DNA from: Heliocidaris erythrogramma | Lineage: Eukaryota; Echinodermata; Echinoidea; Camarodonta; Echinometridae | Reading direction: 5' to 3' | Assembly: GCA_025617745.1 (NCBI GenBank) | Contig: CM046853.1 | Location: forward strand, 48,352,934 to 48,416,933 | Length of the DNA: 64,000 nucleotides | Shown here: piece by piece, positions 44,201-56,156 of the stretch | How the letters are laid out: the number at the start of each line of letters is the position of its first letter | Numbering within the stretch: position 1 is the first letter of the stretch | The notes under the pieces: generated by a model | What the model was told of the DNA's origin: nothing | What the model saw: only the letters and a program-made list of their open reading frames with translations | Database searches by the model: none | Made by a program: the position numbers and the translations under genes

Positions 44201-45050
44201 TTCTGAAGAAACATGCCAAGTGAGCATGCATTGCTTCATTCCCAGGACAGTCTTTAGCAGTTGCATTATAGTCTCCCCTTTTCAGACTCACTCCTATAAT
44301 TATTTGGTTGTGTTTCAATCGATGTTCCTTTGCGCATAAAATGTATTAGGTCATAACAAGCGACACAAAAGATTTTACTAATCGGTCAAATTGGGGATAT
44401 AACTTTCGTGACATGACGTTGAAACATACAGAAAAAAACGCATTAAGGCATAACCATTCCTTTGAATAAAAGGATAGTTCATTATTCTAAAAGCAGGTCA
44501 GTCTACTAAAGCCTAAAGGTCATGGAGTTATACTCGGAATAGCTTTAAAACATCAATATCTTGAGAAAATGTTCAGTATATCCGGTTGAACAATTATTCA
44601 TGTGCATATAAGGGTGCGGAAATAACATATTCAAACAACACTGACAACACTCGAAAAATTAAAGAAAGGAAATGACAGAATACTAGTCACATAGAAATAG
44701 TTTTAAATAAAAATAATAATGTTAATAGATAACTCCAATTCCGACTTGGTGAAGGAACTAAAAGGATTTATGACTGTGATACTAGTCACTGCTCGTAGGC
44801 AATCTTCAAGAAATACACGTACAGAGTGTCTATAATTACAAATTAAGGGAGATAGAGAGCTAAAGAGAGAAAGAGGGTAGAGAGAAGGAGAGAGAAGAGA
44901 GGGAGAGAGTACGGGAGCCAGAGGGGGGGGGGGGGCAAAAGGCGAATAGACGAAACTGAGAGTGGCAGAATGATCTGCAAACAGTAGTGTGTTCCATCGG
45001 AACTCACTTTTAGCAAGAAAGTTTATTAGTACATAGACTATAGTATCTTA
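41269..45050. other. Gene-poor stretch with GA-rich microsatellites
   Basis: GA tracts at about 42303-42356, 43774-43800 and 44846-44938 (ending in a G run), and AGT/AGC trinucleotides at about 43739-43772. Frames of 65-84 codons have no recognised content. No TIR or LINE piece was noticed. Confidence 0.4.
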
Positions 45051-45057
45051 GCAGTAA

Positions 45058-45125
45058 TAAAAGCAATAGCGGTAGCAGAAGCAGCAGCAGCAGCACCAGC
45101 AGCAGTAGTAATAGTAGTTACTTGT
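45058..45125. repeat. AGC/AGT trinucleotide repeat at the 3-prime side of a LINE
   Basis: AGC and AGT units. On the minus strand they follow the LINE coding remnant by about 180 bp and could be its tail or an independent microsatellite. Confidence 0.7.
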
Positions 45126-45297
45126 TATACTTGTTGCAGTAATCCCAAACAGCAGCTCCTTGGAAGCTATACTGGGATGTCAATCATGTCATGTGTCAAT
45201 GAAGGTGACAAGGTGCAAGATTGGAGTTGGCTCACATAATATATATACCATAAAAATGAGCATTCAGAGGTGCGAGTAAAAACATGCATTGGTCCAT

Positions 45298-46752
45298 TTA
45301 TAGCATGCGTGACCCAACAGGGGGCCGCATCATGCTCATAATAGGTAGTGCAGTCTCTCTGAATATGGTTGGGTTTCCATGGAGAATGATATGTCCTGGT
45401 AATCTATTCCATATCCGCACTGTCCTAGGGAACACTGCATATGTGTATGTGTCTATTGTAGCTATATGGTCGTGCCTACCAAAGTAGATAGCTGGAGAAA
45501 TGACCTGTGGCAAAGGCACGCGAACCAGTTGGTGGTACATCCGGTGGAAAAGGGAGCATTGTTCTAGAAGCCGACGAGTGTGGAGGCTGTTCCATCGAAG
45601 GTTGGAGACCAAGGCTGAGGAGGATGTTGTTCTCCTGAAGTCACAGATCTTTGTACTTGATCCAGCGATTCAACAGCTGTAACGGTGTGTGGATTCCATA
45701 CCCCAGAAGCGTACTCCAGTTGAGGACGGACTAACGCAGTATATGCCCTGGCCTTAACCTCTTTGGAACACGGTGACAGAGTTCTGCGGATGAGGCCCAG
45801 TGTACGACTGGCCTTACGCCTGATATCCTGGCAGTGAAGATTCCAACGCAGATCTGTAGTCATTGTCACTCCCAGATACTTATAAACGTTGGCTCTTGGT
45901 AGGCCTATCGCATCAGAGTCAAGACAATAATCATAGATGCGAGGAGAGCGTTTACGTGTGATGGAGAGTACAGCACATTTCTTGCATTTGCCATGTAGCA
46001 GACCAGGATGACCGCTGTAGTAGACCTTGCTGGAGGATGTGGTAGTCTTCATCAGTCACGATCTCTCTGTAGACGACACAGTCATCAGCAAACAGCCGAA
46101 GAGAGGATTTGATGTTATCTTGGAAGTTGGAAGTCGTTAATGTAGAGAACAAAGAGAGTCGGGCCGATGACCGAGCCTTGGGGGACACCGGAGGAGACAT
46201 CTCTCCATGAAGCCTGTTTGCCGTTAACAACCACAGACTGCTTCCTGTCTGAAAGAAAAGCCATTATCCAGTTGAAAGTGTCACCTGTAATGCCGTAGTG
46301 CTGGAGTTTGGTGCCAAGACGTTCATGGGGCACTCTATCGAACGCCTTTTGGAAGTCCAAGAAGATGGTATCAACTTGACCGCGTTTCTGTAAGATGAAA
46401 GACCAGTCATGAACGGCTAACAACAGTTGGGTGGTAGTTGATAGTCCCTGGCGGAAGCCATGCTGGGCATCACTGAGGATCTCATTGGATGCTAGATGTT
46501 TGGAAACATGGCTGAGGACTATATGCTCCGTTATCTTACAGGCAACACAGGTGAGGGATATTGGCTGGTAGTTCGATGGGTCACTCTAACTTGTCGCCCG
46601 ACTTGTGAATTTTTGAGACGATCGAGACCCTTTTTCCATTGTGATGGTATAGTACCTGTATTATAACGTTGTTGAAATAAAAAGGCAAACACAGGGGCAA
46701 TCTCACAGGCTATAGGCTTAAGAAGCTTAGTAGTAGTCGTCGTAGACGGCAA
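45298..46752 (-). pseudogene. CR1/Jockey-like LINE reverse-transcriptase remnant
   Basis: Non-LTR retrotransposon ORF2 fragment, spread over at least four frames. In order on the minus strand: thumb-proximal start with KLLKPIACEIAP and GTIPSQWKKG (46752-46531 frame); SNYQPISLTCVACK and QHGFRQGLSTTTQ (about 46560-46430); DFQKAFDRVPH and SGVPQGSVIGPTLFVLYIND (46423-46115 frame); catalytic LFADD (46230-45952 frame); YKYLGVTMTTDLRW and VRPQLEYASGVW (46052-45564 frame); and the C-terminal RTVRIWNRLPGHI (45612-45298 frame). Endonuclease and the 5-prime part are absent. The frameshifts mean it is dead. The clade is judged from motif style only. Confidence 0.85.
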
Positions 46753-47094
46753 TAGTAGAAAGAATTGTACAGTCTACCATAGTGTAGTGTAATTATGTAA
46801 TACTATCTTCCATGATACGCCTTTACTCCCTATCATAGTACGAACATTGTCAGTAAAAGCTAAGTTCAATACCTAGTCAAAAGTGTTTGTTTTTTTTAAT
46901 TTTCCACTAAGAAAAAAATATCTTTTAATAGCAATCATTAGAAGTAGTAGTAGTAAAGATGTTACCTACATTCCCCATTGAACTTAGTGTGCTTCGTGAG
47001 GTATAGTACCCCTCTCTTCCAAGACTGATTTCAAGTAATAGGTGCCCCCTCTCACAACAGACTGGTGACCTTTTTTGCTTATCCATTTTCTCGT
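46753..47094. other. No recognisable feature
   Basis: Mixed DNA with short AGT runs near 46943-46955. Confidence 0.4.
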
Positions 47095-47165
47095 GAGTTC
47101 CGCCTGTCGAACCCGGGATTGATTTCGCCTCAAGTGTTATTCACCACTCTGCCCGCCACGCTTCA
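47095..47165 (-). mobile_element. tRNA-derived SINE head remnant
   Basis: On the minus strand, box-A-like TGGCGGGCAGAGTGGTGAAT (about 47139-47158) and box-B-like GGGTTCGACAG (about 47105-47115). Acceptor-stem pairing is not evident, so it is read as a SINE. Confidence 0.5.
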
Positions 47166-47299
47166 TTTATTTGGCATGTGTACATGGATGTTCTCGAGTA
47201 TCCAGAGGAAAGTCAATGAGAAAAGATAGAGTGATCAGGTTTTATCACGATTGCATGATCAATGTCCATATTTAACTTTAGGTGGGCCCTTGTTCCTGC

Positions 47300-47605
47300 C
47301 CACCCCCCCCCCCCCCTTCATTTTTTTTTCTCTCTCTCTCTTCCCCCTCTCTTTCTTTCTCTCCTCTATCCCTCTCTTTCTGTCCCTCTCACGCTCCCTT
47401 CAAAAACATTTGTTAAAATTAGAACACTCATTTTCACAACTAATTATCTTTAAATTCCTTAACCAAGCTCTCTCTCTCTCTCTCCCCCCCTCTCTCTCCC
47501 ACACACACACTCTCTGTCTCTAACTCCCCACTACTCTCTTCTCTCCTCTCCACCGTTCGCTCTTTTCTTTCTCTCTCTCTCTCTCTCTCCCTCTCTTCCC
47601 CATTC
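47300..47605. repeat. Poly-C run and CT-rich microsatellites
   Basis: C run at about 47302-47316, CT tracts at about 47328-47341, 47468-47484 and 47570-47590, and a short CA tract at about 47499-47510. Confidence 0.85.
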
Positions 47606-47783
47606 CTACTGCATGTGAAGTCACAGTCTGAAATTCCTCCGTCACCCATCTATATTTCAAGCCGCACTTAGTACCGGGTTCCCTGGAGTCATCTTTGGAG
47701 ACCAGGATCCAGGAACCACGTTAAAATTGAAATAGATCGGTGGCTTCCTTTCTCTGGGAGTACCTGCTGATGCAGTGGACATT

Positions 47784-48060
47784 GGCGTAGCTCCCGGGCG
47801 GGCGGAGCACAAGGGGGAACATGCCCCCAAAAGCAAAATGGCCGCGGAAAAAGAGGGGGGAAAAGAAAATAAAGAGGAAGGAGGGAACGTGAAAAGAAGG
47901 CGCTTAGAAGACACTACCAACCCCTGATTGATAGCCTTATTAATTTGCATTTCATCAATCTAGTTAGACCGGTGCTCCCCCCCCCCCCCCACACACACAC
48001 ACACAAACACTCATGTGATAACGGAGCCCCTAGAATGTCTAGGCCCACGCTACGCCACTA
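47784..48060. repeat. G/C-tract repeat with GGCGTAGC termini
   Basis: GGCGTAGC near 47786 and its inverse GCTACGCC near 48050 enclose G-rich, A-rich and C-rich runs, including a C run (about 47977-47990) and a CA tract (about 47991-48008). It resembles the unit at 6-282. Confidence 0.45.
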
Positions 48061-49795
48061 GCAGTGTATGTTCTCCATCCAGCTTGATGCTCAAACTAAG
48101 CCCTCTGATTATAAAGCTCTTTTAGCCGCTGTGCCTTGTTCCATTTTTGGTATTATGTTAAATCCATAGACAAAAGTAATGTATGAAAATATACTGCAAT
48201 TAGTTTTTAAAGGATAATATAATATTTAATTTGCAAAATGATTAACGATTAAAGTTAATTTTATCATTTTGATAAAAAAATGCTGGTCGTTTCTGCATGA
48301 GTGGTAACGGAATTTATTTGCCAGAATTTTACATGGTATGGAATTGGCTATAAGTTCTCACTTACTGACATCATTTGTTCGGTATGATCATACACGTGAT
48401 GTCAGGATTCATCAAAATCTAAAGATAAAAATCTCCGTAACGGAATTACATCAGGGAATCCAGTACACCTTGTACTTAGCCTTTGGAAAAAATTTAATGT
48501 ATGACATATTATTAGCTAATGAATTCGATAATAAAATCGGTGAAAATTGAAAAATTTGTTGTACAAATCACGAAGGTTCATTTAATTAATATAAACTTTT
48601 GAAAAGATTGAATAATGTGAATCGTTTCCACGAGGATTTGACCCGCTTACTTACATTTTTCAAATCTTAAATTACAGTCTAAATGAAGATGTATTTCTAA
48701 TACCTACCTGGTAATGGACAAATTGCTCATTATGATATTAAATGGAAGAAAACCAGTTTATCCTAGCAATGGGTCCATCAGACGAGAATGATGGAAGGGT
48801 GGCATATGCCTGGTTGGATCTCCCGCGTTCCCAGGTCCCCCGTCTTAAAATAAAAATGAAGCTTTACTGAGAGGCTCGCGCGATCAAACGGGAACGTGAT
48901 TTTACTTCGTGCGCACCTTAATACCGTCCTCGTCCCGCTTGGAGAACATCAATTGATGGATAGCAAAGAAAGGACGGTGAAGAAAGATATGAAATATGAG
49001 GTTGGGGATAGGTGAGAGAGACAGACAGACAGATAGACAGAGACAGAGCGGGGAGGGGGAGAGAAAGAGAAGAATGGGAGGGAGGGAGGGAGAAAGAGAG
49101 AAACCTTTCATTTTCTTACTGAAAATGAGAAACCGTTTATTGATTTCACTTATAATAATATGACAAACGTGAATCACCCAGATTGATGCGCTTCGCTATG
49201 AATACGGGTAAATGAGACGTCAGCAAAATCAGGTATTCTTACAATAATCCACGGGTCCTGGCATTATTTGTCATAGCTTGTACAGTCATAGGTAACGATA
49301 TGACAGGAAGTAATTCTACCAATATTAATATCGTTATTATAGGTGTATTTCTTTCTTTCTTTTTTCATTTATTTTGTTTTTTAGGATATTGGCTGCTTGC
49401 ATGGGTGTGCTCAAACCTTAGATATACTCTGGTAAAAGTGTTTTTTATAAGTATATTTTATAGCTTCATTTAGATTGATGACCTGCCTTATAACGCAATT
49501 AAAACACTGTTTGTAATTTATGGGTTAAGGATATTAAACGCACTCGCTTTTTTGGCACAATGGGCAAAGCGAATGGCTGAACATTCTGTGTACAACATTC
49601 ATAACCGCTAATTCTACAGTTTTAAGTAACGGCTAACTAGATGAGCGATTGGCAGTGTAAAATCTATGTGAATTCAAAGATATTAACGGAAATTTGAAAA
49701 TCAATTGACCTCTCAAAGTACTATGTGAAACGGTGTCTGTTTTCATTCCCTAGTGGTTTGAAGTACAGGGTAAAATATACAGATTAGTTCTGTAC
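48061..49795. other. No gene; GA-rich patch
   Basis: GACAGACAGAC/GAGA repeats at about 49014-49102. Frames of 60-91 codons (48338-48550 plus, 48902-49177 minus) have no recognised content. Confidence 0.4.
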
Positions 49796-50065
49796 TTACT
49801 CATAACAGCTAATCTGGGGGGGGGGGTGTCGACATAAAAAAAATTTCGCCAGACCTGCAAAATTCGCTCAGTGGGGGTCCAGTTTCCCTCCATAATTCCC
49901 TGACAAGCAAAAAAAAATAATCAAATAAAAAAAAAGGTCTTCATTCTAAAGGGGGGGGGGGCACAATCGAGAAAATGGCGGGTCGTCTATGGTCAAAATG
50001 CATACTTTTCTTCCAAAAGGGGGGGGGGGGGCACGCGCCGGAAGTGCCCCCTGGATCCGCCAATG
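49796..50065. repeat. G-run repeats ending CTGGATCCGCCA
   Basis: G runs at about 49816-49826, 49951-49960 and 50021-50031, the last followed by GCACGCGCCGGAAGTGCC and CTGGATCCGCCAATGG. This matches the terminus of the G/C-tract family. Confidence 0.45.
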
Positions 50066-50290
50066 GACCCAACGACGATGCGTCCAGAATCCGCGAAGCG
50101 GCGATGTCCGCGAGCCGCGTAGCGGCAAGCCGATTTTTTTTCGCTATTTTGAACCCGGGGGTTCAAGTGATGTTTTCCTGACATCTACTAACGCAATGGA
50201 GACCATAAAAAGCAGTCCTGTGCTATAGGAACATACTGTGTGGTTCTGGACATATTATGATGGCGTTTTTCTATGCACATTAAATTTTTA
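50066..50290. other. CpG-rich patch between G/C-tract repeats
   Basis: AGCGGCGATG..GAGCCGCGTAGCGG words near 50095-50130 form short imperfect inversions. No gene seen. Confidence 0.3.
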
Positions 50291-50358
50291 CTTGCCAGCA
50301 CAAGGGGGGGGGGGGGTTTAAACCCCCTAAACCCCCTCCCCCCGTAGATCCGCCACTG
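50291..50358. repeat. G/C-tract repeat end adjoining the RTE-like LINE
   Basis: A G run (about 50305-50317), then TTTAAACCCCCTAAACCCCC and GTAGATCCGCCACTGAA. The LINE coding sequence starts immediately afterwards, an abrupt junction. Confidence 0.5.
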
Positions 50359-52135
50359 AATTCCGCATGCTCCATAACATGGGAGTCTGTAACACCTACT
50401 TCCAACATAAGGAGTGTAGAAGAGCAACATGGACGTCACCATGTGGGAAGTACAAGAATCAGATAGACTTTATTACTACAAACCTAGAGAACTTGAAGAC
50501 TTTTCGCAACTGTAGAGCGTACCGTTCGGCTGAGGTTGGATCTGCATAATTTGGTGCTGGCGAACCTAAACATTTCGCCTACAAGATCTCGACGTACAAA
50601 AAGCCTACCCAAAACATATGATATAAGCAGATTCAGCAATCCTGCAATTGCGGAAGAGTTTAGAGCACAGATTGGGGGAGCCTTTGAACCCTTACTCCAA
50701 CTTCAAGACACCGATGTAGATGACCTATGGACAAAATTCAGGGATACTACCAATGATGTTACTGAGAAGGTAGTGGGATATAGAAGACACAAGCTTGTGA
50801 AAGGCCTGCCTGAAGAAGTGCGTGCAGCATGTGAGCAGAGGAGGAAAGCCAGAATTCTTAAGATAATTAACCCAAGCGATAGAAACAAGAAGAGATATAA
50901 AGAACTCAATAAAACAGTAAAATACGAAGTGAAAAAGTGGAATAAGAATATCCTAGATGAAGAGGTGAAAGAAATGAAGATGATCATGCAAAGAACAATA
51001 GTCATGAGCTCTTCAAACGAGTGAAGAAACTAGCGGGAGAGAAAAATAAATTGCAACCATCAGCAAAAGACGAAGATGGGAATTTGAAAACAGCCCCAGC
51101 TGATGGACTGCTGGCAAGAACACTTCAGCACACATCTCAATGCTGAATTCCCCTGTGATGAAAACAGTCTGCCCTCTCTACCGAACCGACAGAGTGTCAG
51201 TGTGAACCATTCACCATAGGACAGGTTGAAATAGCTATCAGGTCACTAAAGAACAACAAAGCATGCGGCTGGGACAAAATAGCAGCTGAAACGCTTAAAG
51301 CTGGCAGGAGCCATATGATTAAATTCCTGTTGAAAATAACAAACGTAGCATGGGCACAAGGTAAAACCCCGGAGGACTGGAGTAAAGGGCTCATTACACC
51401 AGTATACAAGAAGGGTGACAAACTTGACCCAGCCAACTACAGGGCCATCACGCTTCTTTCTGTTCCTGGAAAAGTGTTCTGCAGCATGATCCTAAACAGA
51501 ATACAAAAGGTCATAGATATTCACCTCACAGAAGAACAATGTGGTTTTAGCAGTGGTAGAAGAACGACGGATGCCATATTTACTGTGAGACAAATAATAG
51601 AAAAAGCAAGAGAAAGACACATATCTATCCACTGGAACTTTGTTGATTTTAAGGCTGCATTCGACACTATTTGGAGAGATGCTCTGTGGAAATGCCTCCG
51701 CTCGATGGTTGACCTCGTCAAGAGTATGTACAACCAGACTTTATGGGCAGTAATGGTGAATGGTAGGATAACAGAATGGTTTACAGTCATCACTGGTGTA
51801 CGGCAGGGCTGCCTTTTTCCCCGAGTCTATTCAACCTCTTCTTGGAAACTGTCATGAAAGATGTCCAAAACTTAGACGGTGGTGTACAAATGGGCAACAT
51901 CCGATATGCAGATGACACCACACTGATGGACCTTGTATTTGATAAACTCCAAGAGTCAACCACCAAACTTGAAAATGAAAATGAAAATCAACGTCTCCCA
52001 CTGAGATGGAAGGATCAGATCAAAGCAGATACTGGTGTGCCCCTGGCCATTGCTGAAACTCAAGCTCGGGACAGAGGGGAATGCAGGAGGATCACTCGTA
52101 GGAGGGCAAAGGGACACCCAGTCCTGTGCACCTAA
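50359..52135 (+). pseudogene. RTE-like LINE ORF remnant with internal deletion
   Basis: Frames on the plus strand spell parts of an RTE-type ORF. The end of the endonuclease (about 50367-50520) has TWTSPCGKYKNQIDFITTN. A linker follows (50536-51024). RT motifs run from KNNKACGWDKIAAE (about 51250) through YKKGDKLDPANYRAITLLSV (about 51400) and EEQCGFSSGRRTTDAIF to NFVDFKAAFDTIW. After a frameshift near 51810 come SPSLFNLFLE and catalytic RYADDTTL (about 51900-51925). About 100 bp later the frame reads LRWKDQIKADTG and ARDRGECRR, which resembles the extreme C terminus. The thumb and most of the C-terminal domain are therefore missing around 51960-52000. It is also 5-prime truncated at the G/C repeat. 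Confidence 0.85.
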
Positions 52136-52235
52136 GTCAAGTTAAGTCAAGCTTACTCTACCCCATAATCACTTCAATACGACTAAACAATTTGTAGTAG
52201 AACACATTTTGTTTAGCCAAATTAAGATTACAATG

Positions 52236-52475
52236 TTTTTATGTATTTATTTATTTATTTTTTGACACTTAGACAGGGTGACTCATTATCACCGATAGTG
52301 GTGGTCTTCCACGAGGCCCTGTTAACAATAATAAGAAACAATATAGTACAAAAAACCCAATACAACAAATCATGAATATAAAATCACAACAGCAACAAAA
52401 ATAAATAAGAACATGTATAAACATATATACAAAGTATTTGGTATCCTCGTAATGAATGTTTTGTTTTTTTTTCAA
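52236..52475 (-). mobile_element. LINE 3-prime end remnant, AATA tail
   Basis: Read on the minus strand: GTTAACAGGGCCTCGTGGAA, CACCCTGTCTAAGTGTC, then AAATAAATAAATAAAT. It recalls the piece at 7365-7500 and 3-prime ends of CR1/L2-type LINEs. It lies against the RTE remnant in opposite orientation. Confidence 0.45.
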
Positions 52476-54600
52476 GAAAACGTTTTTGCATATTTATAAA
52501 ATATCTTAATATATCATCGTAATAAAGACGGTAATTAGTTTTAAAAGCCGTTTATTCAAGTTTAAAACTTGAACATTAAGCATATTAAGTGCATAAAGCT
52601 GATTTAATAGTTATTAAGAAGGCAAAACCGATATGAGTACGGTAACAGCTATCCCTTTTCCATCAGTACGCAAAAGGCGTTAAATACATTTAAGGTCATT
52701 AAAACTTTCTCGAAGCGATTACATTTATTGTGCTCAGGTTGTAAGATACCGGTAAACAAAAAAGTGCCTGTCGGAAGTGACTATAAACAGGATTGTACAT
52801 GTTGGGTTTTTTTTACGGTTTGGCGCATGTCATACTAAAAAAAAAAAAAAAAAAAAAACCAAAACTCAAGTCACTCTATCACATCTCACAATCAAGCCTT
52901 AATGAAAGAAGCAAACTTGGACCCTTGTTTTCCAGGTCCCTTCTCAATAACATCCTGTAGGAAAAGCAGAACTCATTCAAGAAAACAAGGACCCCATCAG
53001 ATCGAAACCTGACCCCAAACCGACCGATCATTTGACAAAATGTCGTCATTCGGGGCAATGTAATTTTTGTTCGGTTCGGTTGGTCTGGTGTCGGCCTCGT
53101 CGGTGCGACTGGGGTAAAAAAACAGGGAAATTGTAACCTACAGCAATGAGCTGTATTTGAAGTCAGTGCCAAAGAGGTTGATATATATTCTTATCATGTT
53201 TAACGAACTGATTGAATCAGATTGCCGAAAGGTGAGTCTTAGGGAGGCCTTAGGAAAGGCTTACACCTGCCAGTCATTCGAATTTTCCTCTGAATGTAGA
53301 TCATGTAGATATCGGTTAGCTTAGCTTTACAACAAGATTAAACCATCCGTCATTTCACAGTGTAATACCCTCCAAATACAGAACAGTTTTTAAAAGAAAA
53401 AAAGATGAATATGGTGGACGTTTTGTTGTTTCTTTCGCTGTCATTTTAATGAAGTACAGCAATAGTGACATATTTCTTTTTGTGATGTATATGGAGTAAT
53501 AAAAAACTACAAAGAAAGACAAATTATATGCAGTGTATCATTAAAATGGAATTACCTCCCCTTATTATTTTAGTAAGTCAAGCTGACTATCGTAAATTTA
53601 GAAAAGAAACATTGCCTGATTTCAACTTTAATTATTTTGTAACTAGCAAAAATGGATTTGTTATTTCAATAAAAAGACAAGAGAGATGAAGACAGTCATA
53701 TTTTAGTGTTGAAAGTTAGCTAAAGCTTATTGATCAACTATACATACAGTCAGGTAGAAATAACCTTTGACTTCTCCTAAAATTAGTTCGTGCCTTTAAC
53801 ATTCGGTGAAGTGGTTCACGACAATATATCTTTATGAGAGGCATCAAACCTCTAAAAGTGTACCATAAGTATGAAAGAAGACTCAATGGGATTAATGTTT
53901 AGCCTCAAGATGAACAGAGAAGCTGCTTCATCAAGTCAATTCTGGCGGCTAGCCAAGTTCTGATGAGTATTTCTTTTTGCCCCGAACTACATCTCTGGAT
54001 CCGGGATGCCACTTCGAAAAATTCATTGACTTAAAGACGAGGTAAGAGTTTCGGAATTGAGTTTTTCCTATTTTTTTTTTTTTTTGGGGGGGGGGGGCCT
54101 AAGTATCCCACGTGCAGATATTTGTCAACGTTGTTATGCTACCAAAATGGATTTCCTGTTTGAACAAGTCAAGTGCAGCTGAATTTGCACTCTTTTAAAA
54201 GAGTCAAGAATGAGTTATACTGGTCCCGTGGTGCCATATAAAAGTGGGATGGGGTCAAATAGCCAGTTGTATTCTTGTACATCGCAGCCTGATTCCATAG
54301 TTCTACTGCCCAATATGTATAATCTGAGTTCATGTAATCAACCGTCAAAATATCAAATTTAATAGTGTTTTGTATTTTCATGAATAAAATCGTTCGCCTC
54401 AACCATCATCTGATCATAATGATTTTGATTTGTTATAATAAAGTATTAATTCGATGTAATCTATAAATTGCACTCAACCGGTTTGCACAAAGCATTTTCT
54501 TATTGATGGTAAATGGAACGCTTTGCTCGTTAAAAATGTAGGGTTAGTTATGATAAACATTAACTTGCTTTACCACATCCTGGACAAGTACATCCTGGAC
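52476..54600. other. No gene recognised; one long A run
   Basis: An A run of about 21 bases at about 52838-52858 may be a retrotransposed tail, but its upstream sequence is not recognised. AAGTCACTCTATCACAT next to it recurs near 32127. A T run then a G run lies at about 54069-54098. Minus frames at 52879-53172 and 54169-54402 are not assigned. Confidence 0.4.
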
Positions 54601-54619
54601 AAGTACAGTTTCTGGGGGC

Positions 54620-55325
54620 ACTCGTATTACTGAAGGTTAGTTTTTCGCAGGTTCGTTTTTCCGAAATGAAAATTATAGCTCCATTTCATTACGAACCCTA
54701 TTTTTCCAGCCGGTCAGTGAAACAGAAATTTTAGAAACAGCAAAAAATTAATGAAATGTATAGCTAGGATTCTAATATACCTTTATGTTATTTTCACAAA
54801 AATTCCATATCAACCGGTATTGTACCAGTCCAACTGAAAATTGCTAAAGTCACTCTGTTTACAATAAAGATGATAAACATGATATAAGAAATATTATAAT
54901 AGACCTATGTCCATTCTGACATTTTTAAAAGAAATTCTGGAGAGGATTGTTTATAATATTTTATATGTCTTCTTGTATGAAATTTCTCTTTTAAACGAAA
55001 ATCAATATGGTTTTATAAGATATTTGTCTACTGAAATGGCTTTTATAGACTTGATAAATTCCTTAAAACAAACACTTCATACTGATGGTACATTTTAAGA
55101 CTTGAGTAAGGCTTTTGATTCCACTGATTTTACCACAGTGTATATTGTTATCAAAATTACAATACATGTATATTTTTATTGAATTGAATAAACTGAACTT
55201 GAACTTGAATTGAACTTGATTTAATTTTCGGAATTACGAACCGTCGGAATAACAAAGCATAGACTTAATGAACCTGCGATTAACGAACCTTCGGAAATAT
55301 GAACTGTCGGAAAAACGGCACTTAA
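54620..55325. mobile_element. Inverted-repeat unit enclosing a LINE fragment
   Basis: The left flank (about 54626-54662, GAAGGTTAGTTTTTCGCAGG) is about 75% similar to the inverse of the right flank (about 55262-55300, CCTGCGATTAACGAACCTTC). The arms are rich in TTCGGAA/ACGAACC words. Between them lies a LINE reverse-transcriptase fragment. It may be a foldback element into which a LINE inserted, or which captured it. Confidence 0.45.
54800..55225 (+). pseudogene. CR1/L2-like LINE reverse-transcriptase fragment
   Basis: Broken coding sequence with TGIVPVQLKIAKV (about 54813-54852), then ERIVYNILYVFLYE and NENQYGFIRYLSTEMAFIDL (about 54940-55055), then, after an in-frame stop, DLSKAFDS (about 55100-55123). 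The polymerase core beyond this is missing, and the piece ends in AATAAACTGAACTTGAACT and repeated TTGAACTTGAA (to about 55222), a typical short-repeat LINE tail. Two deletions and several stops show it is dead. Confidence 0.75.
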
Positions 55326-55814
55326 AGATATACCTTACTTTTCTAATAGATTCATAGCAAAAGATTATTAATGTCTTGGATGGGTATGGAAAGAGACTGT
55401 GAACTCAGACGTTTTATAACCTTAGAAACTTTGTACTTAAACTGTTTTGAAAGTACTGAAGTATATGCATTTCAAAATCTCAATATTGCAATAGAGAGGA
55501 CCATCTAAGGTAAAAGATGCACTATATTCCAGAGCGTTGGGGAAAATATGCAACGATGCAATCTCGGAGTGTGAATCTCTCGAATCCAACAGAGACATAT
55601 ATATGTTGTAGATGTTTGTCCCAGAGAATATATAATTGATGAGGAATTGTTTTTGGATGTGCTTGTTCCTCTGATGGTTCCTGGCTATCTTCATATGTAT
55701 GTATTTATTCATACGATTTGACGACACGCTCTCAGCGGAGAGGTGGGACATTACACGGTGGTTATTATTTGAAGAAGGTCATACTAGGGTTTCTCTTAAA
55801 GAGAAGGTTGAGTT
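55326..55814. other. No gene recognised
   Basis: A 104-codon minus frame at 55437-55751 has no recognised domain. Confidence 0.35.
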
Positions 55815-55957
55815 CTGGGGAGCGTTTCATGAAAGGAAGTTGTCGGATATTTTATCCGACAACTGTTATAAGCTACTGAAATCCTTGCATCTGATTGGCT
55901 GAGAGCAAATTTGTCGGATAAAATATCTGACAAGTCCTTTCATGAAACGCCCTCCTG
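55815..55957 (+). mobile_element. Foldback MITE family 1, copy E with different inner arms
   Basis: Outer arm GGGGAGCGTTTCATGAAAGG. The inner arm reads TGTCGGATATTTTATCC in place of the TTTTGTCAGTGATTTTTAC of copies A and C. The core and CCAAT word are intact. Confidence 0.85.
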
Positions 55958-56156
55958 GTAAAAGTAAAAAGTAACTTTGAGCTTTCTCATTCTTTTATAG
56001 TTATATTTATGCGGAAGAATATCATAGTAGCAATTTACCATGAAGAGAATTGCTCTTGGAATTAGATCATATTCTAAATCTGACTAGAAATAGTTCAAAT
56101 CCTTCTACCAAATTGATGCCAAACGTGTGTGTGTAGTCTGATATTACCGTAGATCT

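Noticed and set aside
47784-48150. tRNA-like head near 48.08-48.13 kb
   Set aside because: Only a weak box-A-like word on the minus strand and no convincing box B.
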